DNA of 64,000 nucleotides, from positions 62,001-126,000 of the IMG/VR virus record IMGVR_UViG_3300010371_000029; one strand, given 5' to 3'. Shown here one piece after another: positions 1 through 8,626 of the stretch. The notes beneath the pieces are model-generated. The model saw only the letters and a program-made list of their open reading frames with translations. It did no database searches and was not told where the DNA came from. Both the position numbers and the translations under genes were made by a program. This DNA is from a virus. Position 1 is the stretch's first letter. Each line of letters begins with the position of its first letter.

Positions 1-935
1 TTTTCTTCTATAGATTTTCTAGCAGCCACACCTAAACGTAATGCTAATTGTTTATCTCTTCTTAATAATTTAATATATTCAACAGCCTTTTCTGGTTGTT
101 CTGGTGGGTACATTAGTCCATTAACTTCGTGTTCTAATATCTCTGGAACAGCACAAGTATTTGTACTCACACAAGCACACCCGGCAGACATTGCTTCAAA
201 AAGTGCCATAGGAACAGGCGAAATTAGACTTGTATTTAAAAATATTAAACTTTCACCATACGTTGTAGCAAGTTCTTCTGTGTTTTTAGCTGGATTTGAA
301 ATCCCAGGATTAGTACCCAATAAAATACTTTTAATACCATTTCGTAATAATCTTGAATGTATTTCTTTCCATAATGTAAAACCAACTTGCCAATCTCTAG
401 AGGCCATATCATTACAAACCGCTAATACATGGTCTTGTTTATCTTTTGGTATAAACATTTTATGGTCTATACCATGATGAATAACAAAACAGTTTTCTTT
501 ATTTTCTGCTAACCAGCCTTTTCTACTACTTTCTGTAATAAAAATATTTATATCCCCGACCATTTTAGAAGCATTTTCAACCTGTTTTTTACTCCAAAAA
601 GGAGGAGGTTGAAGGTGTTCTAGAGTTATTAATGGACAATGAAAATTGGCCGCTAAACTTGAAGATAATTGAAAATGAGCACCTTTACTTTGGGAAAAAA
701 TAAAATCAAAATCAATATCAATAGGAATATCATTTGGTAAAATTGTGTGATTTGGAGGGATTGGTGCAAATTTAGTGTTCCATTTTTTAATACCTTCTCC
801 TTGTACCATATAAAAATTATGACCAGTAAGGTCTAATTGGCTTTGGTATCTTTCATGGGTTGGGAAGGTCAATATGTTATAAGGGCCATTTCCTCTATAA
901 ACTTGACGGAAAATGCCGGATAGTCTAGTGGGCAT
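1..935 (-). CDS. GT-B glycosyltransferase (GT4-like), 3' end cut by window
   Basis: The frame is open from an ATG at 935 to the left edge, about 311 codons. Near the visible C-terminal end is the GT4 donor-binding pattern: ALFEAMSAGCACVSTNTCAVPE followed shortly by NGLMYPP. An earlier stretch (FVIHHGIDHKMF) matches the start of the second Rossmann domain. It probably transfers a sugar from a nucleotide sugar in the host cytoplasm. Two more GT4-type genes follow upstream (1185-2294 and 2961-5759), so this is a glycosyltransferase cluster. The stop codon lies outside the window. Confidence 0.85.
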   Translation of the reverse strand, partial: MPTRLSGIFRQVYRGNGPYNILTFPTHERYQSQLDLTGHNFYMVQGEGIKKWNTKFAPIPPNHTILPNDIPIDIDFDFIFSQSKGAHFQLSSSLAANFHCPLITLEHLQPPPFWSKKQVENASKMVGDINIFITESSRKGWLAENKENCFVIHHGIDHKMFIPKDKQDHVLAVCNDMASRDWQVGFTLWKEIHSRLLRNGIKSILLGTNPGISNPAKNTEELATTYGESLIFLNTSLISPVPMALFEAMSAGCACVSTNTCAVPEILEHEVNGLMYPPEQPEKAVEYIKLLRRDKQLALRLGVAARKSIEE

Positions 936-1195
936 TACTTAAAATCATCCTTTTGATTTAACGTAAGGAGACGTTTCATATCTTTTGTAAATCGGGTAAA
1001 ATCTGGGTTCTTACCGAACATAGTTATATGTCCACGGTGAAATTTCCCAAAAATAAATCTTCTTCTGACAAAACAGCGTCTAATTTCCAAAGAATAGTAT
1101 GGGGCGACTTGTAATAATATATTAAGATTTTCTACAGCTTCTTCTTCGGTGCCTACAAAATCTATCTTACATAAACCCAATTGTCTAAACCGCAA
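935..1195 (-). CDS. hypothetical protein, short
   Basis: The frame stays open upstream to 1333, but that part lies antiphase inside the glycosyltransferase at 1185-2294, so a TTG at 1195 or 1180 is a likelier start and gives about 80-86 residues. The product is basic (RRCFVRRRFIFGKFHRGH) with an N-terminal acidic helix (GTEEEAVENLNILLQ). No family is recognised. It sits between two glycosyltransferases in the same operon. The start is uncertain because no good ribosome binding site is visible. Confidence 0.5.
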   Translation of the reverse strand: MRFRQLGLCKIDFVGTEEEAVENLNILLQVAPYYSLEIRRCFVRRRFIFGKFHRGHITMFGKNPDFTRFTKDMKRLLTLNQKDDFK

Positions 1196-2294
1196 GAGCG
1201 GCGGCAATAAGCTCACCAACGGGTCTATAATCAAAAGCTTTGGCACGTTCAACAGACGCCTGAGACATTGTATCATATTTTTCCCCATAATCGTAAATTT
1301 CCCGCATAAATGACTTAAGCCATGAAATATCAATTGAATCCCACTCCTCTCTTGCAGTCATTAAGTCGCCGAAAGTATCAATACAACCAAACACCGGCTC
1401 TTTTCTTGCAGGGACCAAAAAGCTGGTTTCTTCAGTCATGTAATCTAAAAACCCTGTTCCTTTAGTAGCAATAGTAGGTTTACCCATAGCCATAGCTTCA
1501 AAAGCTGGGATACACCAAGCCTCCCCATAGGAGGGCATGACAAAACAATCACAGGTTGCGTGCAACCTCAAAATATCGGCGTCTGAAAGACGCTGTGTTA
1601 TTATTACCTCTTTAGCATAACTATCTATGGGTCGCAGCTTAAGACCTTCCTTGACAGAACGACAGAAATTTCGTATAATATCGGCGGATTCTTGCTTTGA
1701 TTTGCCGGGAATGTTTGACTTAATAACTAGGGAAACGGGTTCATGGGGTTCAAAGGTAGAATGAAATGCTTTAAGAAGTGCCCCAAGATTCTTTCGACGA
1801 ACAAATTCTCCAATAAAGTAGAACTTAAAAGTTCCCGCTATTTCTGGGATATGAAACGGTTCATACTTCTTTTGGTATGTGGTTATATCGAAACAATGGG
1901 GGATTACTCTTATTGGTACGTTAACCCCACTATTTTCGGCTACATTAGCACTTTGCCAATTAAACACCCACGCTTCATCTAAAGTATTTAACCGTTCGAC
2001 CCAAGAGGTAGTGACAAAATTACTACTCTCTGAGGCAAACATGCAAATATTTTTAGCTGGACCGGCATAGTAAGAATAATGAGGCAATATATGCTGAATA
2101 ATATGGGTACAGCCCTGTGGACTCTTTTTCTCTAATTCCTCAATACGGGCCGGAACCTCGTACTTGTTAGAATTCAACCTAATGGGCCGGTGAACCACGT
2201 CTAGGCCGATATGGTCCATAGCTAATATATAATTTTGGGCCGCTTTGCCCCATCCGGTTCCGTCGCCGGTTACACCGCAGTATAAGATTTTCAA
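1185..2294 (-). CDS. GT-B glycosyltransferase (GT4-like)
   Basis: The 369-residue protein has the GT4 layout: an N-terminal Rossmann half beginning KILYCGVTGDGTGWGKAA, a linker with FYFIGEFVRRKNLGALLKAF, and a C-terminal donor site (FVMPSYGEAWCIPAFEAMAMGKP). It is a probable cytoplasmic nucleotide-sugar glycosyltransferase; acceptor unknown. The start is TTG at 2294 inside a TTGA overlap with the lipoprotein gene before it. The ribosome binding site AGGAG is part of a perfect hairpin directly before this TTG (separate entry). Confidence 0.88.
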   Translation of the reverse strand: MKILYCGVTGDGTGWGKAAQNYILAMDHIGLDVVHRPIRLNSNKYEVPARIEELEKKSPQGCTHIIQHILPHYSYYAGPAKNICMFASESSNFVTTSWVERLNTLDEAWVFNWQSANVAENSGVNVPIRVIPHCFDITTYQKKYEPFHIPEIAGTFKFYFIGEFVRRKNLGALLKAFHSTFEPHEPVSLVIKSNIPGKSKQESADIIRNFCRSVKEGLKLRPIDSYAKEVIITQRLSDADILRLHATCDCFVMPSYGEAWCIPAFEAMAMGKPTIATKGTGFLDYMTEETSFLVPARKEPVFGCIDTFGDLMTAREEWDSIDISWLKSFMREIYDYGEKYDTMSQASVERAKAFDYRPVGELIAAALAV

Positions 2295-2536
2295 GGAGCG
2301 GTGCTCCTATACATAATTTCTTTATTAATACTATGTTCTTCTTTTAATAGTTGTTCAAAATCAATTTTAGACGGTTCTGAAAACTTGTATATTAAGTCAC
2401 CCTTTTTAATATAAACCCTACCCTCACCTTTTGACTGAATAACCCCATCAAACGGAATCTCGCAATACTCTTCAGTTGTATATTCAACCTTAACACAACC
2501 ACAAAACAAAATTAGAAAGATTGTACACAATTTCAT
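2291..2536 (-). CDS. small putative lipoprotein
   Basis: An 81-residue protein begins with a short lysine-headed hydrophobic stretch and a plausible lipobox (LILFCGC), so it is likely lipid-anchored in the host envelope after signal peptidase II cleavage. The mature part is acidic with a KKGDLIYKF segment. No family is recognised. It overlaps both neighbours by 4 bases (ATGA upstream, TTGA downstream), so it is translationally coupled. Confidence 0.65.
   Translation of the reverse strand: MKLCTIFLILFCGCVKVEYTTEEYCEIPFDGVIQSKGEGRVYIKKGDLIYKFSEPSKIDFEQLLKEEHSINKEIMYRSTAP
2294..2308 (-). promoter_or_regulatory. Shine-Dalgarno hairpin before a TTG start
   Basis: On the coding strand AGGAGC-ACC-GCTCCT is a perfect 6-bp stem with a 3-base loop, and the TTG start begins at its last base. 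The AGGAG that should bind 16S rRNA is paired in the stem. The same arrangement precedes other genes here (34551, 38187, 45953, 63901). Control of translation is inferred. Confidence 0.55.
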
Positions 2537-2700
2537 TTAATTGGCTCCGCATAGTGTAAAGTAACATCCTTATGATTGCCATAGATAATCTCGGCGCGGC
2601 TCATATCAAACGAAACCCCCTTCTTTTGAAGATAATCCGCAAATGCCTCTCTCACTTCTTCCAATTTAAGATTAACTTTTTTATGATTAAGTGTTTCCAT
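2533..2700 (-). CDS. hypothetical protein, 55 aa
   Basis: A compact ORF runs from ATG at 2700 to TGA at 2533, overlapping both neighbours (ATGA at its end, 14 bases at its start). It begins METLNHKKVNLKLEE and is mostly amphipathic helix followed by a short beta-like end. No family is recognised. The evidence is its exact fit in the overlap chain. Confidence 0.6.
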   Translation of the reverse strand: METLNHKKVNLKLEEVREAFADYLQKKGVSFDMSRAEIIYGNHKDVTLHYAEPIK

Positions 2701-2968
2701 TTTTCTCTTTACCTATCTTTTCATTGATTTGACGTTCTAACGCTTCCACGTCTGTTTCTTTACGTTTTCCATAAACGGTAAACCCGGCGAAATCTATAAC
2801 TTTGCGGTCAACAATCGGTTCCTCTATTGAAATATCGCTATAAACCCCATCGTAAGTGGCCCGAATGTGTTCTAAATTTTCTATCACATGGTCCAAACTT
2901 CCTAAAAGGTCCGATATCTTAAGCTCTGTAAGTTTCTCTTTAATTTCTAATTTCTTTTTTCTAGCCAT
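2687..2968 (-). CDS. hypothetical protein, 93 aa, helical
   Basis: The protein has a lysine-rich N-terminus (MARKKKLEIKEKL), a predicted helical middle (LGSLDHVIENLEHIRATYDG) and an acidic C-terminal helix. It overlaps the intein-bearing glycosyltransferase before it by 8 bases. No recognisable domain; perhaps a small accessory protein. Confidence 0.65.
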   Translation of the reverse strand: MARKKKLEIKEKLTELKISDLLGSLDHVIENLEHIRATYDGVYSDISIEEPIVDRKVIDFAGFTVYGKRKETDVEALERQINEKIGKEKNGNT

Positions 2969-5759
2969 ATATATATTCTAAATCTCGTTTCTCTTTTGTA
3001 GAGCACCGCAGGTTTTCCCAGTGGTTCAAGGCTTGGTTAAGGGACAAACAATAATCTACGACGGTTTGCCGATTAAACGGTTGACCTTTATTAAAACCTT
3101 CTACCCAAGTTCCATAGTTCAAATTTTTAATTAACTGCAAAGTTAAATGGGTATAAACCTTATCCTGAAGTCCCCATATGTTAGCTACGCACCATTGAAC
3201 GAATTGGGCATTATTCAGTCCTGGTGGAACGTTTAAGTTAGGAGTAAAGTTTCGTCGGGGGGAATACCACGTTTCTTTATGGTTCGGCACATCCAAGCTA
3301 TCGAAGTAATCTTCCCATTTTTTAGCCGTTTTATCATAGGTGTAATGTTCCAACGCGCCGGCACGGGAGGCTAGACCCATCTTTGCGCGTTCTTCGGGGG
3401 CTAGATTGAAGAATTGATAAAGCATCTGTACGAATGCTTCATTGTCTGGAAGAGCCCGCATACACCCAGTTTCAGCTTCTTTAAAATAACGTTGCACTGG
3501 AATAGACCACCCATTAACTTTTCTTATTACGTCCGACATTGCTGAATAATTTACTGACATAACGGGTACAGCACATCCAGCGGCCTCTACCTGCGGAATT
3601 CCAAAACCTTCTCCAATGCTATATTGAATATACACATCAAATATATTCATTACTTTTGCGAGAGTTTCCCTGTCTACACCATTATTAACATTTGGCATAT
3701 GAACAGTATTATGCTTACAACGTGGACAAATAGCTTGGGAATCTAGAAAGAATGAAGGAAATACAAATTTACAATTAGTACATGTATAGGTAAAGAGAGT
3801 TTTCGCCCCAACTCCATATTCTTGAATTAATGAACAAAGGTCCCAGCCAACATCGGGGTAACTGGTATGAATATAAAGATAGGTTTTATCAACTAAATCT
3901 TGTCGCCCTAATTCTTTGCAAGTTTGAAGATACTTAGAGAAGCTCTCTATCAGGTCTGGATATAATTTTCTTTTTTGGTTACGCATGACCGTTCCAATAA
4001 TGAAAAGGTCATTCTTAATACCAAATGAGCGACGAAGAGCTTCTTTATCCTGGACCGGTTTAAATATCTCGGTTTCAATCCCAGGCGGGAAAGAACCAAT
4101 TACATTAATATTACCATTACCATCTTTTCTTAATACGTCCGCCCCCCAATCGGTATATGAAGCACATCCATCTAATGTGGAATATGTTTGTAACCATTCG
4201 GTTGCTTGTGGGATAGAATCTACCGTTGGCATCCAAATAAATTTATAGAACGGTCTATATGGAGATTGTGCCCACATACAATCCATCCACCAATCGCGAA
4301 TTGAACAATTATGTACATTTGCATGCTCCAAAACATAACTATTATCTTCTTCAACTTCTATATTATATATTAAACCTTTGTAATCATAATGAAATACCTT
4401 TTCCACAGACGCTAATATTTGATTATTAACGTAATGTGTTTTTCTAGCTCTACGTTTAGATACATAAACTTTCTGAAATCTTTCAAATTCATATTTATTG
4501 CAAACTTTATGTAACTCTTCAGCAGAAGAACCATATCCCTCTACATCAAAAATGTCTCCGTTATTTAATTTGTTTTTTCTGTATTGTATGTTAGTAGGTA
4601 TACCTATACTACCACATAGTAATCTAAAACCGTTTGCAATTTTACGTTTTGCACTACAAAAAGAAACAGTATTATTTTTATAACAACCGTCAGTTCTTAC
4701 TGAACCGCTAATAAAACCACGTTTAACACTTTCATTTGAAATCCAAATTTCTTTGGGAATATTTCCATTACACCAATTTTTTAAGAATTCTGCTAACAAG
4801 CTAGAATTTACATTAACTTGTATAGCAAATCTATCCTTTACTGGATATGCACAACCAACTAAATTTAAATATGATTCAAATAAATTTAAAGCATCTTCTG
4901 CAAATCTTTGTTCTGTGCCATTAAAAGTTATTCCAACTCCTGAATTACTTATATGTCCATCGCCAAATATATAACCCAAAAGTCTAGCAAAATTTTCGTC
5001 TAAAACAATATATTTAAAAATAGGATTACAATTCTTGTTTGGATTAGAACAAATTAAACCATCTTTTTCTATATAATTACTAACATAACTGGAAATATGA
5101 ATAATCTGTTCAAAATCACTTGGTTCATTATTAGGAGGACTTAAACAAATTAAGTCACCCTTTTTTATTTGAGAAATAGGGACAAAAGTTGGTTCGACAG
5201 CATTGTAAATTTTTCTTATACTCTTTTTTTGATTTGTTTGTCGAAGTTTCTTGTGAATTTGTATTGGATGATTACCAGTTAATCTAAGTGAATTTTTACA
5301 TCCATGAAATTTTACTCCGTACATTAATCCTTCAAAATAATTTCTATAAGTAGCGTTTACTCTTCTAAATCTTCCTTTGTGAGTTAAAACAAAATCTCCA
5401 ACTACTATTTCTTCAATTTTTTTATATCCATTTATTGTTAATACCATTTGCCCAGGAGGAGAACATACAACATCTGGCTTAAAGTTTAAACAAGCTTGTT
5501 CAAATTTATGCTTCCCAAATTGATTCTGTATGTCGCTATTGTAAACCTTATTCTCTTCTTCATTTTTGGGAAGAACTCCATAAAATTTCCAAGGTAACAT
5601 ACTAACTCTAGGGTCATTGTCGGAACCATAGGAGCCCAATTCTGCCAACTCGTATTTTCCTGTTTCATAGAGGCGCTTCATTACCTCCATTCCGAAAACA
5701 GAAAAACCTGTATTAAGGAAACTAGCTTCATTAACTAAGAGAATACGCTTTTTATTCAT
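2961..5759 (-). CDS. GT-B glycosyltransferase interrupted by an intein
   Basis: The 932-residue ORF encodes a GT4-like enzyme of about 546 residues after removal of an intein (residues about 99-484). The extein N-terminus is a Rossmann half (KKRILLVNEASFLNTGFSV). The C-terminal part carries GTVMRNQKRK and the donor motif YSIGEGFGIPQVEAAGCAVP. A zinc-ribbon insert sits between them (CTNC and CPRC, 17 residues apart). Spliced exteins join as FKPDVV-CSIRDWW. Start ATG at 5759 overlaps the sigma factor stop by 8 bases. The acceptor is unknown. Confidence 0.9.
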   Translation of the reverse strand: MNKKRILLVNEASFLNTGFSVFGMEVMKRLYETGKYELAELGSYGSDNDPRVSMLPWKFYGVLPKNEEENKVYNSDIQNQFGKHKFEQACLNFKPDVVCSPPGQMVLTINGYKKIEEIVVGDFVLTHKGRFRRVNATYRNYFEGLMYGVKFHGCKNSLRLTGNHPIQIHKKLRQTNQKKSIRKIYNAVEPTFVPISQIKKGDLICLSPPNNEPSDFEQIIHISSYVSNYIEKDGLICSNPNKNCNPIFKYIVLDENFARLLGYIFGDGHISNSGVGITFNGTEQRFAEDALNLFESYLNLVGCAYPVKDRFAIQVNVNSSLLAEFLKNWCNGNIPKEIWISNESVKRGFISGSVRTDGCYKNNTVSFCSAKRKIANGFRLLCGSIGIPTNIQYRKNKLNNGDIFDVEGYGSSAEELHKVCNKYEFERFQKVYVSKRRARKTHYVNNQILASVEKVFHYDYKGLIYNIEVEEDNSYVLEHANVHNCSIRDWWMDCMWAQSPYRPFYKFIWMPTVDSIPQATEWLQTYSTLDGCASYTDWGADVLRKDGNGNINVIGSFPPGIETEIFKPVQDKEALRRSFGIKNDLFIIGTVMRNQKRKLYPDLIESFSKYLQTCKELGRQDLVDKTYLYIHTSYPDVGWDLCSLIQEYGVGAKTLFTYTCTNCKFVFPSFFLDSQAICPRCKHNTVHMPNVNNGVDRETLAKVMNIFDVYIQYSIGEGFGIPQVEAAGCAVPVMSVNYSAMSDVIRKVNGWSIPVQRYFKEAETGCMRALPDNEAFVQMLYQFFNLAPEERAKMGLASRAGALEHYTYDKTAKKWEDYFDSLDVPNHKETWYSPRRNFTPNLNVPPGLNNAQFVQWCVANIWGLQDKVYTHLTLQLIKNLNYGTWVEGFNKGQPFNRQTVVDYCLSLNQALNHWENLRCSTKEKRDLEYIYG
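4308..5465 (-). mobile_element. intein with LAGLIDADG endonuclease in glycosyltransferase
   Basis: The intein starts at Cys99 (CSPPGQMVLTINGYKKIEEI) and ends HANVHN before Cys485 of the C-extein, about 386 residues. The splice junctions are canonical: Cys1, the block B motif TGNHPIQIH, penultimate His, terminal Asn and a Cys nucleophile. The middle holds two LAGLIDADG-type motifs (LLGYIFGDGHIS and RGFISGSVRTDG), so it is probably a homing endonuclease. Splicing and homing are inferred from the motifs. Confidence 0.92.
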
Positions 5760-6210
5760 AGTAGCGACTTAATTTATTTATCGCGGCTTTAAGGATTTTT
5801 GAAACTTTTTTGCGGCTGAAACCAACATTTTCCGCAATTTCATTAAGGGCACAGCCCTCAGTAAACCGTAATATGATAATTCTGTTTTCAGTCTCACTTA
5901 GAACGCCAATTAGATTTAATGGAGGTTGTTCGACTAAAGTAAATGAACGTTGTACTTCAAATTTCTTTTTTACTTCTTTCTTAAGGGTCCTACCTATACA
6001 AATACTGGCATATGCGGCCCACTCAACCTGCCTATTCGGGTTGAAAGACCTAATCGCCAAAAGTAGCGCGATAGCCCCGACTTGGCACATGTCTTCAAAG
6101 GAACACGATGTTCCACCAAACTTCTTAGCTTGAGTCACGACTAACCCAAAATTCTCCTCCAAAAGTCGTGACTCAAGCCGAAGCTCTTCTTTAGACGGCT
6201 GCCGCTTCAC
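5752..6210 (-). CDS. RNA polymerase sigma factor, sigma-70 family, short
   Basis: The 152-residue protein has a region 2-like segment (VGAIALLLAIRSFNPN followed by WAAYASICIGRTLKKEV) and a C-terminal region 4 helix-turn-helix (TEGCALNEIAENVGFSRKKVSKILK). Regions 1.1 and 3 are missing, as in many phage and ECF-size sigma factors. It probably redirects host RNA polymerase to phage promoters. The start is GTG at 6210, overlapping ssb by 20 bases. Its target promoter is unknown. Confidence 0.85.
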   Translation of the reverse strand: MKRQPSKEELRLESRLLEENFGLVVTQAKKFGGTSCSFEDMCQVGAIALLLAIRSFNPNRQVEWAAYASICIGRTLKKEVKKKFEVQRSFTLVEQPPLNLIGVLSETENRIIILRFTEGCALNEIAENVGFSRKKVSKILKAAINKLSRYYE

Positions 6211-6541
6211 GCTCTACCGTAGGGAGCTTTTGAAACGTTCCTACCCGCAACTTCAGCCGGCTATACTTGACCCCATTCTTCTCCCAGCTTTCCGTCTTAA
6301 ACCGACCCTTAACCATAATCCTATCCCCCTTATTAAACTGTTCGGCAATGGCTTCCGCACCGGAGTCCCACGCCTCACATTCAATAAAAGCCGCCTCATT
6401 CATCCCTTCGCTTGATTTACTATTAATTCTGGTATTAATTACCATACAAAAATCTACAACAGACGTACCGGAAGGCAATTTGCGAAGTTCGGGCGCACGG
6501 ACAATGTTTCCGACACCATAAAAATCATTAACACTCGCCAT
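6191..6541 (-). CDS. ssb: single-stranded DNA-binding protein
   Basis: The 116-residue protein matches the bacterial SSB OB fold: N-terminal MASVNDFYGVGNIVRAPELR, then FIECEAWDSGAEAIAEQFNKGDRIMVKGR and SWEKNGVKYSRLKL. It coats single-stranded DNA at the fork. The usual acidic C-terminal tip (DDDIPF-like) that recruits host proteins is absent; it ends EREAAAV. This suggests it does not use the host SSB interactome. It lies between the sigma factor and the polymerase module. Confidence 0.92.
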   Translation of the reverse strand: MASVNDFYGVGNIVRAPELRKLPSGTSVVDFCMVINTRINSKSSEGMNEAAFIECEAWDSGAEAIAEQFNKGDRIMVKGRFKTESWEKNGVKYSRLKLRVGTFQKLPTVEREAAAV

Positions 6542-6542
6542 A

Positions 6543-7064
6543 TTATTCTCCAGCTACAATTTCTAAGTTATAAAGCATTCCATATCCTACCTCTACCTTT
6601 TCTTTTGCGGCTAATCTCAAAAAATCAGGGGGAAAATTTTCAGATTTTGCTTGTACGAATATATTATTCAATACAGTTTCTTTATTAAAATCTTCCTCTT
6701 CTCGCGGTGGAGACAAGGGTAATCGACCTACTTCCTCGTTTTTATGATTGTAATAAAAAATAAATCGGGGCGAGTAGTTAATTTTTTTACAAAGTTTTTC
6801 AATGTGGCATTGAATTACGGGCCGCACCGAATAAAATGGACAAACTACAAAGGACGGGTCTTCACAAGTTACATCTCCTATAAAAAAGCCAGGGTCACCA
6901 GTAATCTCTAAGTCAGTATGGTCAATCACGGTATAATTAAAGAATGACTCTGAAAACTTATCATTTTTGGGTAATCTAAGACTAATATAATCCGGTTCTT
7001 CTTCTTTTACAATTACCCGATAGTCATGCTTTGTAAGAAGTTCTCTGACCTTCTGGTCAATCAC
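6543..7064 (-). CDS. hypothetical protein, 173 aa
   Basis: The frame is open to 7190, but a GTG at 7064 is preferred. It has AGGTGG 7 bases upstream and makes a GTGA overlap with the end of the polymerase C-terminal gene. The product starts VIDQKVRELLTKHDYRVI and has Cys-containing mid-region segments (VTCEDPSFVVCPF). No family is recognised. Its place between dnaE and ssb suggests a replication-linked role. Confidence 0.75.
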   Translation of the reverse strand: MIDQKVRELLTKHDYRVIVKEEEPDYISLRLPKNDKFSESFFNYTVIDHTDLEITGDPGFFIGDVTCEDPSFVVCPFYSVRPVIQCHIEKLCKKINYSPRFIFYYNHKNEEVGRLPLSPPREEEDFNKETVLNNIFVQAKSENFPPDFLRLAAKEKVEVGYGMLYNLEIVAGE

Positions 7065-8626
7065 AGTTGAACCACCTTGTTTATTATGAACGAATCTTTC
7101 TTTGAATCTTTGACACCAGCCAATAATACTGTGTTGCCTTCGTACAATAAGTTGCCGAATTCCGAATATTCGTTGCACCATAAAACACAATTTCTATAAG
7201 AGCCGTTAATGTCGCTAATTTCTACAAACCCCATTAACCGCCCCTTATTCTCACCTTTTTTAACCGGATATGTTCTCAATGTATCAATATTACAAGCTAC
7301 TACCAAATTCATCTTACTTGGTGAAGCATCTATATCGGAAACTAAATGTGTGGCTGCGCTTATATCACAGGATTCCACCGCACTTACAGTAACCGGAACC
7401 CCTAATAATTGTTTTTCAGATTGGGCCATCATTAAAGGGTTATCATCAAGGGACATGGGTGGGCATCTTAACGTATTGGCTAAATCCATCAAAATTTTAA
7501 CTCTGTTCTTCGTGGCCGCGCCGCCGCCCTCTTTTTTGGGGGCCGCACACTGTTCTATAAGGTCGGCCAAGTTACTATTTTCTTTTAATTTTGTTTTTAC
7601 GAAACCTACTTCTTTCTCTGTTAAACTATTAAGTTTACTTAACTCAAATTCCATCCTCTTTCGCGATATACCTAAATAATCTAAGGACCCAGATTCTATA
7701 AGTCCTAACGCAATATCAACACTAACATTGTAGAGTAGATTGAACAAAACATCAATCCAGTCTTTAAAATCTCTTAATAATTCTACCAACTTCTCAGTTG
7801 CTCGTCCGCCCATTCCTTTAATGTTTCCGAGCCCAAAGTACACAACCCCGTTGATAACGTCAAAATCCAGATTACCCTTTCTTAGGTCCGGTCCTCTTAC
7901 TTCAATCCCCATACTCTTACAATTATAGACTAATTCGTTAACTTCCTCAAGGGGTCTTTGCTTCTCGCGGGCCATTTTTAACCAAGATTTGGCCCATGGT
8001 AATGGAAAATGTACTTTTATAAAAGCAGAAAAATATGATTCCAGCCCGTAACCGATAGCGTGGGCTTTATTGAATGAATATCGTTGCGATTTCTCAATCC
8101 AAGAGAAAATCTCGGCGGCTATCTCTGGTGAAACAATTTTGGCTTTGGCTGCCCCTTCTATAAAATCCTTCTTACAAGACGCCATTAAATCGGCTAATTT
8201 CTTTCCCATAGCCTTTCTTAAATTATCAGCTTGTACAAGATTAAATCCAGCTAAATCTTGCGCTATTCTCATCGCCTGCTCCTGGTATACCAGGATAGAG
8301 TTCGTGGGTTCAAGAATAGGGCGAAGTGCTTCGTGAATGTAAGAGGGTTGTTCTTCACCCCGTTTAACTTTTACATACTTATCCGCCATACCGCTTTCAA
8401 GACAGCCGGGGCGAAGTATACTTATTAGTGCTGCAAGTTCTTCAAGACACCTAGGACTACTTCGTTTAGCCCAGGTCATTCCAAGAGGCTTTTCTAATTG
8501 AAATACACCTTTTGTATTTCCAACACAGATTAGGTCCCATGTCGCTGGACAATTAAGGTAAACTTTCTTAATATCGAAATGGCCTTCTTCGTAGAAACAG
8601 CCACAATCAAACGATATAAATCTCAT
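7061..8626 (-). CDS. dnaE: DNA polymerase III alpha subunit, C-terminal half (split gene)
   Basis: The 521-residue protein begins where the 11064-12833 gene stops. It carries GVFQLEKPLGM, ISILRPG, the fingers motifs YQEQAMRIAQDLAGF and RKAMGKK, YSFNKAHAIGYG, and an OB-fold C-terminus (GFVEISDINGSYRNCVLW). It lacks the PHP domain and the three catalytic aspartates, which are in the other half, so the two products must assemble for activity. The ATG at 8626 lies inside the HNH gene by 20 bases. No intein halves are visible at either edge. Confidence 0.93.
   Translation of the reverse strand: MRFISFDCGCFYEEGHFDIKKVYLNCPATWDLICVGNTKGVFQLEKPLGMTWAKRSSPRCLEELAALISILRPGCLESGMADKYVKVKRGEEQPSYIHEALRPILEPTNSILVYQEQAMRIAQDLAGFNLVQADNLRKAMGKKLADLMASCKKDFIEGAAKAKIVSPEIAAEIFSWIEKSQRYSFNKAHAIGYGLESYFSAFIKVHFPLPWAKSWLKMAREKQRPLEEVNELVYNCKSMGIEVRGPDLRKGNLDFDVINGVVYFGLGNIKGMGGRATEKLVELLRDFKDWIDVLFNLLYNVSVDIALGLIESGSLDYLGISRKRMEFELSKLNSLTEKEVGFVKTKLKENSNLADLIEQCAAPKKEGGGAATKNRVKILMDLANTLRCPPMSLDDNPLMMAQSEKQLLGVPVTVSAVESCDISAATHLVSDIDASPSKMNLVVACNIDTLRTYPVKKGENKGRLMGFVEISDINGSYRNCVLWCNEYSEFGNLLYEGNTVLLAGVKDSKKDSFIINKVVQL

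Noticed and set aside
1196-1333. N-terminal extension of the 935-1195 gene
   Set aside because: It is antiphase to the conserved C-terminal part of a glycosyltransferase and has no matching domain.
7209-7679. Plus-strand ORF of 156 codons
   Set aside because: It lies entirely antisense within the polymerase C-terminal half, which is strongly supported.
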